Below, in pieces: positions 1 to 11,526 of a stretch of 64,000 bases of DNA (the first letter of the stretch is position 1; every line of letters starts with the position of its first letter). The position numbers and the translations under genes are program-made. Source of the stretch: Palaemon carinicauda (lineage: Eukaryota > Arthropoda > Malacostraca > Decapoda > Palaemonidae); assembly GCF_036898095.1 (NCBI RefSeq), contig NC_090728.1, forward strand, positions 88,585,416-88,649,415, written 5' to 3'. The notes under the pieces are model-generated. The model was not told the origin of the DNA. It searched no databases and saw only the letters and a program-made list of their open reading frames with translations.

Positions 1-1490
1 TGGAACTAATGTCAGTCGTGGCTAAAAAGAGGAAGAGGATGCCGAAGTGGACTCCTGCACATGCAGACATCCTTCACCCTAGGGTGAGCAGAGACATTGG
101 CTCTCCTTGTGAGATATCTTGAGTGGCTTTGTTCAGGCCTTCTATTGACGTAGTTCTGCCCAAACTCCAGACCACCTCCGGGGGAGGAAGAACCTAAAGT
201 TAAAAAGGTTCAGCTCCCTAAGAATTGGCAGGCACCCCCTAAATCATTACTGGAGGTGTATTTACTGTGCTGTAGGGAGGCTAAGGACACTAAGACCATC
301 TTGAAGAAAATAAAATGAAGGCACGCGAGGCCCTGAGGCAAAAGAAAGCTAGAGGTTACCGTGTTCCGGTCCCCTCTCAGGACATTCCACCTGTTAATGA
401 CCGTTACCCACTCAATGCTTCTATGGAAGTGGGTGAATTCCTGGATTTGTATTACGACAACTTTACCAATGCGGCGAGTCTAAAGTTCCAGTCTAAAGTG
501 GAGCGAAGGGAATTTAAGTTTACCTTCAGGCAAGTTCTTGCCCTGCATAAAGGTTATAAATGGGTTGTCTAACCCAGGAGTAGCTCCTAGTGAAGGTAGA
601 CACATGGTCCTGGACCATTTATTTAGGACCCAGAAACCCTCTAAGACCAGTTCAATCATACTCTGGTCTAAAGGCTTGTCAGCAGCCAGGATGCTGGCTC
701 CTCTAGCTCCCTTCGTGCTGGTTCATCATGTCGTCTCCTTCCGCCTCCCTTTTTCCAACGGAGGAGTCATTATAAAGTCAAGGGTGAACCTGTCTCAGCC
801 TTGATGTTGGATCCATCTCTAGAGTCTCTCTCGAGAGGTATCACAATTAAAAGGCTTGCTGGGCTTTCTGGCACCTTCTCCGCTTCAGAGCTCATTAACA
901 TGAAAATGGTTTCGAAGTATGCCATTCAGGCTGATTCATGGCTAGGTTTATGGTTGGGCTCAGTAGGCCACCTTGTACGGACTGAGGAATGGTCCAAGGA
1001 AAGTACAAAGAAGTCTATGAAAACTTTTCTCTTGTCTGGCACTTGGACCTTGGAGTTCCTTTCCCACCAGATAGTCAACCTGTGGGAAAATGTGATCCTC
1101 AAGAAACGGGATGCGGTGATTGACAAGTTCCATCGACGATTTTTTAGAGTATAAGTGTCAAGGCTTAGGAACTCGGGTCTAGAAGGGATGTCTCTCTTCA
1201 GCCCAGAGGATGTTGAGAGGTTAACTGAATGTTGGAGGAAATCATCCAACAACTCACTCCGCCAAAGGGCCTTGACAATAAGGTCCTATGGAAAGGCTCC
1301 TCCACCTCCCAAGAAGCAGCCAAAGTCCACCAAACCCTCGACCAGTAGGACTACAGGGTCCTCCAGAAGAGTGTCATGATAGTCCTTTCCCCCCAAGGGA
1401 AATTCAAGAGATCTTAAGGGCTCTAGATCCTTCAGGAGAGGTAGAGGCGCTAGGGGTAGTGGCAGAGGTATTCCTCACCAGCCCACCTGT
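1..1490 (+). pseudogene. DIRS-D gag-like region, degenerate
   Basis: Short open pieces in several frames cover this stretch. The clearest is an 85-codon piece at 315-572, containing a patch that reads GEFLDLYYDNF. Another at 801-1154 resembles the helical gag region just upstream of RT in copy A, including a shared LKKRDAV/LKKRENL-type motif. Prolines and basic residues near 1288-1450 would correspond to the basic C-terminus of gag. No intact frame remains. The gag assignment rests on position before RT and on partial resemblance to copy A, not on a recognised domain. Confidence 0.5.
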
Positions 1491-1501
1491 GTGGGGATAG
1501 G

Positions 1502-2925
1502 TTGCCTGCAATGATGCTGGCAGAGGTGGATGCAGTTCGGGATCTCAAAGCCAAATACTTCCAGATCGCAATCCATCTGTCTATAAGGAAGTATCTTTGG
1601 ATCATACATGACAGTAGGCAATATCAGTTCAAAGTGCTGTGCTTTGGCCTTGCAACGGCACCTCAAGTCTTCACGAGTGTGTTCGCCTTAGTGTCATCTT
1701 GGGCTCAGAGAATCGGCATTCATCTTCAGTACCTCAACGATTGGCTGATTTTAGCGGACATGGTGACGACCCTTCTTTGCCACCGAGACAGGGTGATCGA
1801 GTTTTGTCAGTATCTGGGGATCCTGATAAATCTTGTGAAGTCATACGTGCAACCCTCACAAAGACTTGTATACCTGGGTATGATAATACACCAATCTTCA
1901 GAAATCTTTCCATCTGATGACAGATTACACAGACTGAGGGGAGTGTCAAATCCCAACAGGATGAGCTTCCAGTCCAACGATAGTTGTGCCTTCTAGTCAC
2001 TTAGCATCCCTGGTCTGTCTAGTGCCCAACGGTTGCTTCAGGGTTGGATCTCTTCAGTGGCATCTGAAATCCAAGTGGAGCCAGCTCACCTGCTGCCCGG
2101 ATACTCTCGTTCCCATGGGTCGAGATCAGAATTTAGAAGTTGGATCTTCAGTGGTGGGTGACAGAGGAGAACCTGAGCAGAGGGATAGAACTTTTCTTCC
2201 CTCCCCCCAGAATTGATGCTCTATACAGCTGCATCAAAAAAAGGGTGGGGGTCCACATGCTGCATCACATGGCCTCTGGGCTTTGGTCCGAGTCCGAAAG
2301 GTACCAGCACATAAATCTTTTGAGAGAAAAAAGCAACATTTCTGGCTCTCAAGCAGTTCCAGCAGCTCCTGGCTGGTGACTCTTGTGGTGTTGAAGAGTG
2401 AGAACACCACAGTAGTGGCTTACGTAAACAAACAAGCGGTATCTTTTTCACAGACCCCTCCCCCCCTTCCATCTAGCAGTAGAGACTCACTATGGTCGGA
2501 AAAATATTTGGTGTCCCTATCGGTACGCTTCATTCCAGGCAAAGGGAATGTGCCCGCCAACAATCTGAGCAGAGCGACTCAGATAGTGGGCTCTGAATGG
2601 TCTTTGAATCATCTGATAGCCAACAAAGTCCTGTCGGGACATGCCTTACCTTCAGGCTCTTGCTTTACTGTTCCCCAGTCCCGACCCTTGGGCTCTCTGG
2701 CAAGATGCATTCTAACAATGATGGGACAACATCGATGTGTATGCATTTCCCCCGTTGAGTCTAATAAGGAGGGTTCACAACAAGATCAGGGCATCCAACA
2801 ACCTACGCATGACTCATAGCTCCGCTATGGCATCATGCAGAGTTGTTACCGGACCTTATGCATCTCCTAATAGTGCCACCGAGGGTACTCCCTCCACAAC
2901 CAGCTACTCGGACAGCCACATGTGA
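1502..2925 (+). pseudogene. DIRS-D reverse transcriptase / RNase H / methylase-like remnant
   Basis: 1502-1996 is open and shows the RT palm: a KYFQIAIHL motif-A region, FGLATAPQVF as motif B, and YLNDWLI at the catalytic motif C. The first catalytic aspartate of the usual DD pair is therefore Asn. RNase H follows in another frame (SENTTVVAYVNKQ near 2400-2440). A methylase-region landmark (YAFPPLSLI, near 2737) comes after that. Several frameshifts separate these pieces. In an intact DIRS element they would form one long pol ORF that copies the RNA into circular DNA; here it cannot. Confidence 0.8.
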
Positions 2926-2929
2926 AGTA

Positions 2930-3978
2930 AGTAGCTTCCCTACGTCTTCACGCCTTGAGACTATCCAGCATCTCCTCTCTCAGAGAGTCTTTTCGCAATG
3001 GGTTGCTAAAAGGATGTCTGAATACCTCTGAAGATTCTCTACTTCAGTCTATTAGGCAAAGTGGACATTCTTCTGTGGTTGGTGTCTTGGAAGGGGTATC
3101 TCTTCCCTTGATACCACTCTTCCAATATTAGGGGAGTTCCTCGTTTACCTTTGTGAAGAAAAACTCCTCTGGCTCTTGGCAGTGAAAGGCTATCACTCTG
3201 CCTTAAGCATGGCCTATAGACTGAATGAAATTTTATTCATTGGAGTTGTGTCTCATCATACGAAGCTATGAGATCACTTGCCCCTAGTTGGAAGTTAGAC
3301 TAACCCCTTGGAACGTAATTCATCTCCTTCGATCTCTGAAGGGCCCCCCTATGAACCTCTACACTAGGCAATGGATCACTATCTCACTTTGAAGATAGTT
3401 CCTACTCGCTTTAGCTTTGGCAAAGAGAATCGGTGAACTTCATGGTCTGTCCTACAACGTCACCCATTCAAAGGGATGGAGAGAAGAGACATTCGGCTTC
3501 ATCCCGGAGCTTATAGCAACGACTCAAAATCCATCAGTCACAGATCCTAGGTTGGGGGCTTTCCAGATCAAGTCTTTGTTCTGTAACTGATGACCCAGAT
3601 CAACTATTACTATGCCCAGTGAAGAGTTTGATATACACACTGTAGCAGCTTGTCCCCATGTGCCAGTTCTTTTCGTTAGCACAGGGACAATCAAGAGGAG
3701 GGTCACAAAGAATACCATTGCAGCTTGGATTTGTAAGGTCATTGACCATGCATTGAATCCTGACCCTCTTCCTACTATACGACTTAGAGCTCATGACGTC
3801 AGGGGCTGAAGCACGTCCCTGGCATTTAAACGTAACTACTCAATGACGCAGGTTCTACAAACGGGCGTGTGGAAACGTCAGACCACTTTCACCGCGCACT
3901 ACCTGCATGATTTGACTAATAGGAGAATGGATACTTATTCCATTGTTCCTGTGATGGCTGCACAACAGGTGGTTTAAA
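2930..3978 (+). pseudogene. DIRS-D tyrosine recombinase remnant
   Basis: Translation in mixed frames recovers the YR landmarks: AKRIGELHGLSYNVTHSKG (first catalytic Arg region, near 3420-3475), RAHDVRG (His-x-x-Arg box, near 3786-3806) followed by a stop, and FTAHYLHDL with the nucleophile Tyr (near 3890). YR proteins of DIRS elements integrate a circular DNA intermediate without target duplication. This copy is interrupted by stops and at least one frameshift. It is closest to the YR of copy C (shared GELHGLSY and HYL motifs). Confidence 0.8.
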
Positions 3979-4461
3979 ATACTTCAGGCTTCTTGTTGGA
4001 CAAGTAGCAGATGGTTGAGGGCATTGGTTACTCGAGATTAGTCTGTATGAATATTAAGAATGACTGGCTCTTTTCTTTTCCTTCATCTTCCCCTCTCTTT
4101 GAGAACAGCTCCACGCTGCACGCTGGCCTCAGCGATCTATAGGTAATAGCCATTTCCCTTGTGTAACCTATTATATTTTCTATACTTGTACACGCCCTCG
4201 ATACCCCCCGTGAGGTGGGTATTGGGAATGTCTATGTTTGTATCACAATCCTATTTTCAAGCTCGGAATAATCTTGCCTAGAGTCCCGTTGCTAGTTTCT
4301 CGCAACCATACAGGCTGCTCAGGCTGCTACGGGAACATTACACAATGTCTCCTTTAGCGAGGTTTTTTCCCAGTTACAGTAACCTATACAGGTAAAAACC
4401 CGGGGCATTGACCAAGCCAGAGGTCGGACTACAGCCCCCTAATGGGTGAGTCATCCCTATT

Positions 4462-4790
4462 ATAAATAGTGTAGGTTTGTTTTATGTCGGAACAATTGAC
4501 AAATTAGGGAATCATTTTTATTTTTCCTAACCTACAAACCTTTAGCTATTTAATCAAATTGTCCCACCCTCACCTGTCTCCAATAAGTCCTGCCTGCAAT
4601 CAAAATTAGGGAAAAGTTACCACTGTGTGTGTTAGTGGGGTACCCGGTTACCCTGGATACCCCTTCCACTCTCCCACTAACTGCGTTAAAGTCTTAATGG
4701 CCAGTCTTCCAACTCTGCCGAAAGATAATACCTATTAAATAGCTAAAGGTTTGTGTGTTAGGAAAAATGCAAATTACTTCCAAAATTGTC
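4462..4790 (+). repeat. DIRS-D internal complementary region (4462-4560) and right terminal repeat (4731-4790)
   Basis: The stretch from 4526 (TTTCCTAACCTACAAACC, TTTAGCTATTTAA) is the reverse complement, with a few mismatches, of the right end (TTAAATAGCTAAAGG then GTTAGGAAAAATGC, 4735-4770). The first half of the region should be complementary to the lost left end. This arrangement is diagnostic of DIRS elements. Confidence 0.75.
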
Positions 4791-5585
4791 ATTCTGAATT
4801 ATTATTCTTACATATATTATTCATGTTGTTTGTGCTAAATAATCTTGAATGAAACCTCAGCTTAGCTCTATGAATATCACTGATATTTTTATAGATTAGA
4901 TATTAGGGGAAACCTAATCGAGGGCTATAATCAAGTCACAAATATGTTTAATGTTTATAATGTTATAAAATAGGGGGATATTGTGGTAAGGATGGATTTT
5001 CAAATCTTAATTATCATCTTGAGACATTCATTCAAAGTCAAGTATTTTATGCAAATCAGTGTTTCTGAATTATCTCATTAGGAAAGAGACTTCTCCCAGC
5101 TAAGTCAAGTCAATTGTAGAGACTCTCTCCAAACTTAATCAAATCTTAGAAATCGTTTCTCTGTTTGATTTGTGGTTTTTATTCATACACACCTTCAGTC
5201 ACCTCTTTGGTCAGTTTTTGAAAGCCAAGATGTATATCATAATCTCTCTAAGAGATGCTTTTAGAATTGGGATGAAATAGAACTTTATTCAATAGGTTTT
5301 CAATATATATACAGTATAGTTACAATGCTTTTAGCAACCAAGATACTTGTCAGCCCTGTTGTCCATCATTTTCTTTTCTTGTAAGTACTGTAGTTGAGTA
5401 ATCTTTGATCAGCGGTAAACAGATTATTTCATCATCTAACCCTCAAAGTGGCTCTCAATTTGTTTCTCTTCCTAATTGACTGTGGAAAGTTAAGGAAAAT
5501 TTTACTTTTGGCTCAGACAGAACACAAACCTTGGGCGATTTACTTCTCCTTACCACTTCAGGTATTTCAAACATAACTCTTACTT
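4791..5585. other. Intronic sequence without recognisable genes
   Basis: AT-rich sequence between DIRS-D and the SINE. No coding, RNA or clear repeat feature was recognised. It is inferred to be aPKC intron. Confidence 0.5.
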
Positions 5586-5905
5586 GTGGTGGCCTATGTG
5601 GTAACATCCCTGACTGGTAATAGCTAGGCTGGGGTTCGAGTCCTGCTCAAACTTGTTAGTTCCTTTGGTTGTTGCAACCTTACCTTCTTTGTGAGCTAAG
5701 GATAAGGGGTTTAGGGGAGCCTATAGGTCTATCTACTGAGTCATCAGCAGCCATTCCCTGGCCCTCCATGGCCTGGCTTGGGTGGAGAGACGGCTTTGGT
5801 GCTGATCATATGTATACATGGTCAGTCTCCAGAGCATTGTCCTGCTTGATAGGGCAATGTCACTGTCCCTTGCCTCTGCCATTCATGAGTGGCCTTTAAA
5901 CCTTT
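5586..5905 (+). mobile_element. tRNA-derived SINE, copy 1
   Basis: The head carries RNA polymerase III promoter-like boxes: an A-box-like TGGCCTATGTGG at about 5590-5601 and a perfect B box GGTTCGAGTCC at 5633-5643. The body (about 5650-5905) recurs in reverse orientation at about 60418-60700 and 63535-63790, with shared segments such as the TGAGCTAAGGAT stretch, the GATGACTCAGC complement and CATTCATGAGT. A repeated tRNA-like head plus unrelated body defines a SINE. Confidence 0.8.
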
Positions 5906-6755
5906 GAACATCAAGTGCAAGATTTATTTTTTCTTCCTTGAGATTTAATGAAGTTTGTGTTTGGCCTGGTACTGTAATTACATTTTAATTAGCTCAGGCT
6001 TCCAAGTTCATTATTCTTTCTCTTTTTTGCTATTGAAACTAGAATTTTTTATGAGGTAGACAGAATGTGTTGTCTCTTGTTACACTGGTTTGTGGTCTCA
6101 CATCCGTTCACTTCCTTTAACTCTTTGACAGAGTCCCAGTCCAAAATTTTTATGCTATTTTACTTTGAAGTGTGGTTTTAAGTTTTTAAATGCATCCCTA
6201 GTGCTCCATTATATGTTCAGGTCCTTCACTTTGACTGAGCATTATTTTGTTATGGACATTTCAGGTTTGAACATGTAACTGAGCTTACTTTGTTTTTAGA
6301 AGTTCTCTTACAAATTGCTAAGACTGACACAAAATTAGTTATATAATTGAAATTAGATCAATCAGCATCAACTCATGAAACGTGTAATCTATGTAATGGG
6401 TGAATTTCAACCTTTGGCTTTATTCTTTATTACTGGTATCTCTAGGGATAGTAATTACTGGATAAAGCAACCTATAAGGAGGTAATGTGATAAGGGGCCA
6501 ACTAAATGTCTTATTGCATTACATAGATAACATTTCCTCCATCCTTCTATAGTAATGATAAGATTTAGAGTAAAGATAGTGGCAGGTGTAACTGGGAAAT
6601 TCAACATTGATGTTGTTGCTCATCAATAATCAGTCCTGAATCATTTATTGTTTGTCATAATAATGGAGAAAATTACAAAGATGTTGATATGAGGCCCTGG
6701 AATCTACTATATACAGATAACTAATTATGAACAGTAAACTCAAGAGGAAGCAGTG
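5906..6755. other. Intronic sequence without recognisable genes
   Basis: AT-rich stretch with no coding or repeat signal that I could support. The boundary with DIRS-C lies near 6755. Confidence 0.5.
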
Positions 6756-6760
6756 TAGAT

Positions 6761-7555
6761 ATGTCCATCCCAGCCATTAAAGGAGTTAGAGCAGCCCTAG
6801 GTCAAGTCTTTCTCCTGAAAGGCATCGACCTAGGTTCCTCCAGACACATCTCGATGCTCATCAAGAGCTTTGAGCAATCATGCCCTCCGCAAGAGGTTAG
6901 AGTGCCCCAGTGGGACGTGGCTAGGGTCCTGAAAATGCTGTCAGAGCCTCCCTTCGAACCCCTAAAGGACATCCTAGACAAAGAGCTCACCCTCAAGACA
7001 GTTTTCCTGTTAGCACTAGCGTAGGCAAAACGGGTAGGGGAACTTCATGGACTTTCATACGAGGTGTCACACTCGAAGGGATGGCGTGAAGCTACCTTCA
7101 AGTTCGTTCCATCCTTCGTGGCCAAGACCCAGAACCCAGCAGTCTGGGACCCCAAGTTTGAAGGATTCTCGGTGCCGGCAATCCCACGTTCAGACAACCC
7201 CAAGGACTTGCGGCTGTGCCCTGTCAGAGCAGTACGGAAGTACTTGTTTGTTTTTTCAGGTTTGGTGAGGAAGCCGGTATCCAAGAACACGATCTCCTTC
7301 TGGTTACGGAAAGTGATCAGGAGAGCCTACAGTAGTGTAGGAATCCCTATTCCAGGTAAACCCAGGCCCCACGACATCAGAGGACTGAGTACCTCTCTGG
7401 CCTTTGAGAAGAACATGGCAGTCAGCCAAATCCTGAGGGCTGGTACTTGGACCAACCAGTCGACCTTCACAGCTCACTACTTGAAGGAATGTTCAAGGAG
7501 GTCCTTGGACGGGTTCTCCCTCGGTCCCGTCATTTCAGCGCTTCAGAAGATTTAA
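6761..7555 (+). pseudogene. DIRS-C tyrosine recombinase, one in-frame stop
   Basis: A single frame runs through this region, broken only by TAG at 7022-7024. Before the stop is the N-terminal core-binding part (PAIKGVRAALGQVFLLKG). After it come AKRVGELHGL (first catalytic Arg region), the box PHDIRGLS (His-x-x-Arg), GTW (the Trp/His position) and TAHYLKEC with the nucleophile Tyr. All catalytic positions are therefore present. The enzyme would resolve or integrate circular retrotransposon DNA. With one stop and no partner ORFs it is not expected to function, but it decayed less than copy D. Confidence 0.85.
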
Positions 7556-7897
7556 AGGTATAGCCCCAGGGAACCACGTGCAATAAGTCCAAGAGACACA
7601 GGTTCCTTTTCCTTACTCCCCCCCCCTTTACCTATTACCATCCCTAAAAGGGACTCGGAAGGCCTTTAACTACCATGAAATTCACCGTCACTGAAGAAAT
7701 ACGCCTCCAAGGCGTCTTTTACAGAGGTAAGCCACTTAGACACTAAGTTAGTTTTTTGGGTAGTTTTCCATATTTCGAGTGTTCTCCTTCGATGGGTCAG
7801 CGGAACCTAGCCCCCTATCTAGGTTTCCCCTTTTTTTGCTTCCATCTTCCCGGTCTCCGAGCCCTGCAGTACACTCCCACCTCCTAAGGTATAAGTC

Positions 7898-8270
7898 TCC
7901 TAAGAAAGTAGTTCGAGGTAAGTACTCCGTGTTGGAACAAATCACAAATTTTAAGTAATTTGTATTTTTCCTAACAGTACTTACCTCGAACTACTTTCGG
8001 GTTATGGCCCACCCATCCTTCCCTGAGTGACTTACAGGACTTAATAGAGTGAGGACAACCCCTTTCCACCAAAACTTACTGGGGAGCGAGACCTGAGAAA
8101 GCATGCTCTCTGACCCCGGGTCATCTCTGGGCGCGTATCACTCCGCCAGAGAGTACCCCGCATAGAGAACGGGAATAGGGTAAACTACACAAAATTCTGG
8201 TCGGATGGGAGGAGATCCCAGATATTCCTAAGAAAGTAGTTCGAGGTAAGTACTGTTAGGAAAAATACAA
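7898..8270 (+). repeat. DIRS-C internal complementary region (7898-7999) and right terminal repeat (about 8226-8270)
   Basis: CCTAAGAAAGTAGTTCGAGG occurs at 7898 and again at 8227, and its inverse (CCTCGAACTACTTTC) at 7985-7998. The region joins the complement of the lost left end (ending GGAACAAATC) to the complement of the right end (CACAAATTTTAAG, then TTTTTCCTAACAG). The 8000-8225 spacer is GC-richer and has no obvious ORF. Confidence 0.85.
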
Positions 8271-8450
8271 TTTTCAATATTAAACTTACCCGATAATCAT
8301 GTAGCTGTCAACTCCGTTGCCCGACAGAATTCTATGGAGGGATACGCCAGCTATCACAATACTAGAAGGGGGTGTATTTACCAGCGCCACCTGTGGCCAG
8401 GTACTCAAGTACTTCTTGTTGACACCTCCTCAATTATTCCTCTGTCGTGC
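8271..8450 (+). repeat. DIRS-B left inverted terminal repeat
   Basis: From CAACTCCGTTGCCCGACAG (8309-8327) through the stretch ending CTCAATTATTCCTC this is the exact or near-exact reverse complement of 14976-15110. The outermost bases (TTTTCAATATTAAACTTACC) differ from the right end but are complementary to the first half of the internal region at 14850-14876. Confidence 0.93.
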
Positions 8451-9540
8451 TTCCGGCAAGACGTTCTGGGATACGCTTATGTTCTTGGAGTATTTTCACG
8501 ACTTTGGTGAAGTATTTCTCTTTGATTTCGGCTGTCGCTTTACTGGAAAACTTCTATATTAGCTTAGTTAGCTTTTGGAATTAATTTGATTAATTTTGGT
8601 GACGAGAGAGTATGAACTCTCGTTCACCTTTCAATGGCCGACCCTTCCCTTAGACGGAAGTGTTGGTGTCTAAGAGAGTATAGACTCTCTTTCTTAATTT
8701 TGCTTAACAAAGTTATAGATTTATTTTATATCTCTCCGCCTCTTATAGGCCTCTTCGATTAACTTCCTTTTATTATAAACTCATTAAAATTAATTTTTAT
8801 ATTTGTTTATATTCGACCTTCCTAATAGTAGGCGGTCTTTTACCGAAGTTAATAAACTTTGAGCCCGTCATTTCGGTTTTACCTGTTAACATATTATGCT
8901 ATTTCCGCCACAGAGTTTGAAAGATTTTCTTTGACAGTCTCGTACTGTTTTCAAAGCTGAACTAACGTTTTGTTTTGTCTCTGCAGTTGTTGACGTTCAG
9001 AACGTTCAACTTGCACTCTATCGTTACGATAGAGAAAGAATGTTCACGGTTTCACGTTGCAGTAAGAGTAACCGTGTCTAGCGTTTTGTTCATTCTTTCT
9101 TAACTTAATGGTTTTGATCCTAATAAAGGAACTTTTCAGTTTTTTCCTTTAACAATAATATGTTTTAACGATATATATGATTGGGCTCTTCTCTCAGGTT
9201 CTAAGTCAAGAGAGAGAGAGAGAGAGATAGAGACGGAGGGAGAAAGAGGATAAACGTTTCATTCAAGCCTGCCAGGCGTACGAGTAACGTCATTATCGAT
9301 TTTTGCTCTTCTCCCTAGTCTCTTTAGGGGAAGAAACTAAACGTTTCTAGAGTGATCTAGTGTTTAGTCTCTTTCCAACCACTGATTTATCTTTCATTAG
9401 ATTTTTCTGTTACATTGTAATTCTGTTTTCGCAATTACTAACTTTGAGAAAGGATAGAATTGCGTATTTCAGGTACAAACCACTTAAGTTTCGAGTTCAG
9501 TGAAATAAGTGCAAACAGAAATCAAAGTGATAAGTGATTA
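8451..9540 (+). other. DIRS-B 5' leader
   Basis: No sustained ORF. It includes TCGTGCTTCCGGCAAGACG (8444 onward), parallel to TCGTGCCACCGGCAAGACC of copy A (35401 onward), so it is homologous leader. A GA-rich simple repeat lies at about 9210-9245. A possible gag start corresponding to the MADPS of copy A appears near 8636 (ATGGCCGACCCTTCCC) but the frame is quickly lost. Confidence 0.6.
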
Positions 9541-10009
9541 GTGCGTGAGGGTACTTTTGTGCGCGCCAGTCGTCCTCCCAGTCCGGGACCTCTTGCAAGC
9601 TCCCAAGCCCAGGGGAGAAGCAATGTCGAAGGGCATAAGGGTTCAGCAGGCCTTGATCGGCGCACAGAAGTATTCTCGGTGGTTGTGGGCGTGTCTTACC
9701 GAGACCGTCACTCCCACCCGCAGACGATTGAGCCCTTATTTTGCTCGTCTGCAGAAGAGATTAGGGGAGAAAATAAAGGCAGAGTAACGCTGGTCTCAGG
9801 TCTCAAGACTTCTTAAACGTTAAGTCCAGACCTATGCCAGACGTACGAAGTTAAAGTTCACAACCCGAATGCAGTCGTTGGGTTAGCTCTGACTCTCCTA
9901 AGTCATCAGTTGATTACACTCCGACTAAGAGGAGTAAGGTTCTGCCACAACAGATCTCTGCTGTTAAGGCTTTACCTCAGCAGAACTTAGTGTCTGCCGA
10001 CCCCAAGTT

Positions 10010-10700
10010 AACTCTACTGCAGTCCATACAGTCACAACTTTCGGTCTTGATGCGTGAGTGTCGGGCTGAGAGTGTTGCACCGCCTGCACTCCCTCCACCT
10101 GTTCTCGCTGCACCTGTGCTCGCCCAGCCTGCACCTGCTCCGCCTGTGCTCGCCCAGCCTGCACCTGCTCCGCCTGGTCGCAGCACCATCTGCCAGGCGT
10201 ACGATGTTGTGAACTCTACTACAGTCCATGCAAGCACAACTTTCGGACTTGATGAGTGAGTGTCGGGCTGAGAGTGTTGCTCCACCACCTCCGCCTACAC
10301 TCCCTCCTCCTACACTCGCTCCGCCTGATCACAGTACCATCTGCCAGGCGTATGATGTTGTGGACTCTACTACAGTCCATGCAAGCACAGCTTTCGGACT
10401 TGATGCGTGAGTGTCGTGCTGAGAGTGTTGCACCTCCTGCACCTGTGGTGCGCCAACCTCCTGCACCCGTTCAGCCTGTGCTGCACCCGCCTGCACCGGT
10501 GGTGCACCAACCTCCTGCACCCGTTCAACCTGTGCTGCACCCGCCTGCTCCGGTGGTGCACCAACCTCCTGCACCCGTTCAGCCTATGCTGCACCCGCCT
10601 GCACCGGTGGTGCACCAACCTCCTGCACCCGTTCAGCCTGTGCTGCACCCGCCTGCACTCGCTGCACCCAGTCGCAGCTCCATCTGCCAGGCGTACGATG
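10010..10700 (+). repeat. Tandem repeats in DIRS-B gag: 54-bp units and a larger irregular unit
   Basis: Four near-identical 54-bp copies lie at about 10437-10665 (unit contains CACCCGTTCAGCCTGTGCTG), each encoding an 18-residue PVVHQPPAPVQPVLHPPA-type unit. A larger irregular unit (CAAGCACAACTTTCGGACTT ... CATCTGCCAGGCGTACGATG) starts near 10015, 10220 and 10375, with different lengths of proline-rich filler between. Confidence 0.9.
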
Positions 10701-11367
10701 TTGAACCACTTTCGGAGTTTGCTGTTCACAGTGTTGTTCAGCCTCAGCCTTCTTTAAGGCAACCCTTGCTTTGGGATCAGGAGAGTTACACTCTTCCTCC
10801 TCCTCCCCTTGCTGCTCCACCAGTGGTGCAACTCTCGGTTGGGGTACAACAACCTCTCCCCTCCGTGAGTCTGTCTGGTCAACCAGCGCTGCACCGAGTT
10901 CAACCCTCATCTAGGCAAGCTCATCTACACCATGCACTTGCACCTCAGGAGCCTCAGCTTGCTAGAACTTTACCTTGTTCTGCGCAGCCTCAACCTTCTC
11001 ATGCTCCACTCATCTCTCAGGAACAGGAACGGACTACTCCGCCTCCGTCCTCCGCTCAGCTGGTGCAATCCTTGGGTGCAACTCTTGCTAGGAGTCAACC
11101 TCCTTCACCCTTACACCTGCCTTCTGCTCCGTCTGTTGTTCAGCCTATGCAGTCTGAACCTCAGGTTTTCCCTCAAGTTGAGGAAACCTCTGTTGTTGTT
11201 CCAGCTCGTTCTGACTCTGCTGTTCAGCATACCATGGTTTAAACCCCATGCAAGCATACATAAAGCACTCTAGCACTGGTCATGGAATTTCTGAGAAATG
11301 TTAAACGCCATGCACACGCTCTGCTTTCCTTTCAGCAGGCTCTGCTTACAGCAGGCTCTACTTACTA

Positions 11368-11526
11368 CATGCTCAGCATTCAGCATGCTCTGCATTCAGC
11401 ATGCTCTGCATACAACATGCTCTGCATACAGCATGCTCTGCATTCAGCATGCTCTGCATACAACATGCTCTACATACAGCATGCTCTGCATACAGCATAC
11501 TCTGCATACATCATGCTCTGCATACC
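11368..11526 (+). repeat. 16-bp tandem array (CATGCTCTGCATACAG)n in DIRS-B
   Basis: About ten copies, alternating CATACAG, CATTCAG and CATACAA variants. Because 16 is not a multiple of three, the array reads as the same 16-residue peptide cycle (MLCIQHALHSACSAYN-like) in all three forward frames. Confidence 0.9.

Larger units (their letters stand above)
1..4790 (+). mobile_element. DIRS-D: degenerate DIRS-like retrotransposon, 5' end outside the window
   Basis: Order of remnants: a basic gag-like region, reverse transcriptase, RNase H, methylase-like and tyrosine recombinase (YR) segments, then an internal complementary region (about 4462-4560) and a right terminal repeat ending near 4790. 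This is the DIRS order. Every coding segment is split by stops and frameshifts, so this is an old dead copy. Its end sequences resemble those of copies C and E and differ from A and B, so it represents a second DIRS lineage. It lies in what must be an intron of the aPKC gene whose last exons are downstream. Confidence 0.85.
6757..8270 (+). mobile_element. DIRS-C: 5'-truncated DIRS-like element, interrupted by DIRS-B
   Basis: Only the tyrosine recombinase, 3' leader, internal complementary region and right terminal repeat remain. The right terminus stops abruptly at about 8270, and its last 19 bases reappear at 15171-15189 on the far side of DIRS-B. The internal complementary region of C itself (7940-7975) predicts exactly that continuation. 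The 5' end is lost within the recombinase domain. Confidence 0.88.

Noticed and set aside
5586..5660. Functional tRNA gene
   Set aside because: A and B boxes are present, but no acceptor stem or plausible anticodon arm; the body recurs elsewhere as a SINE.
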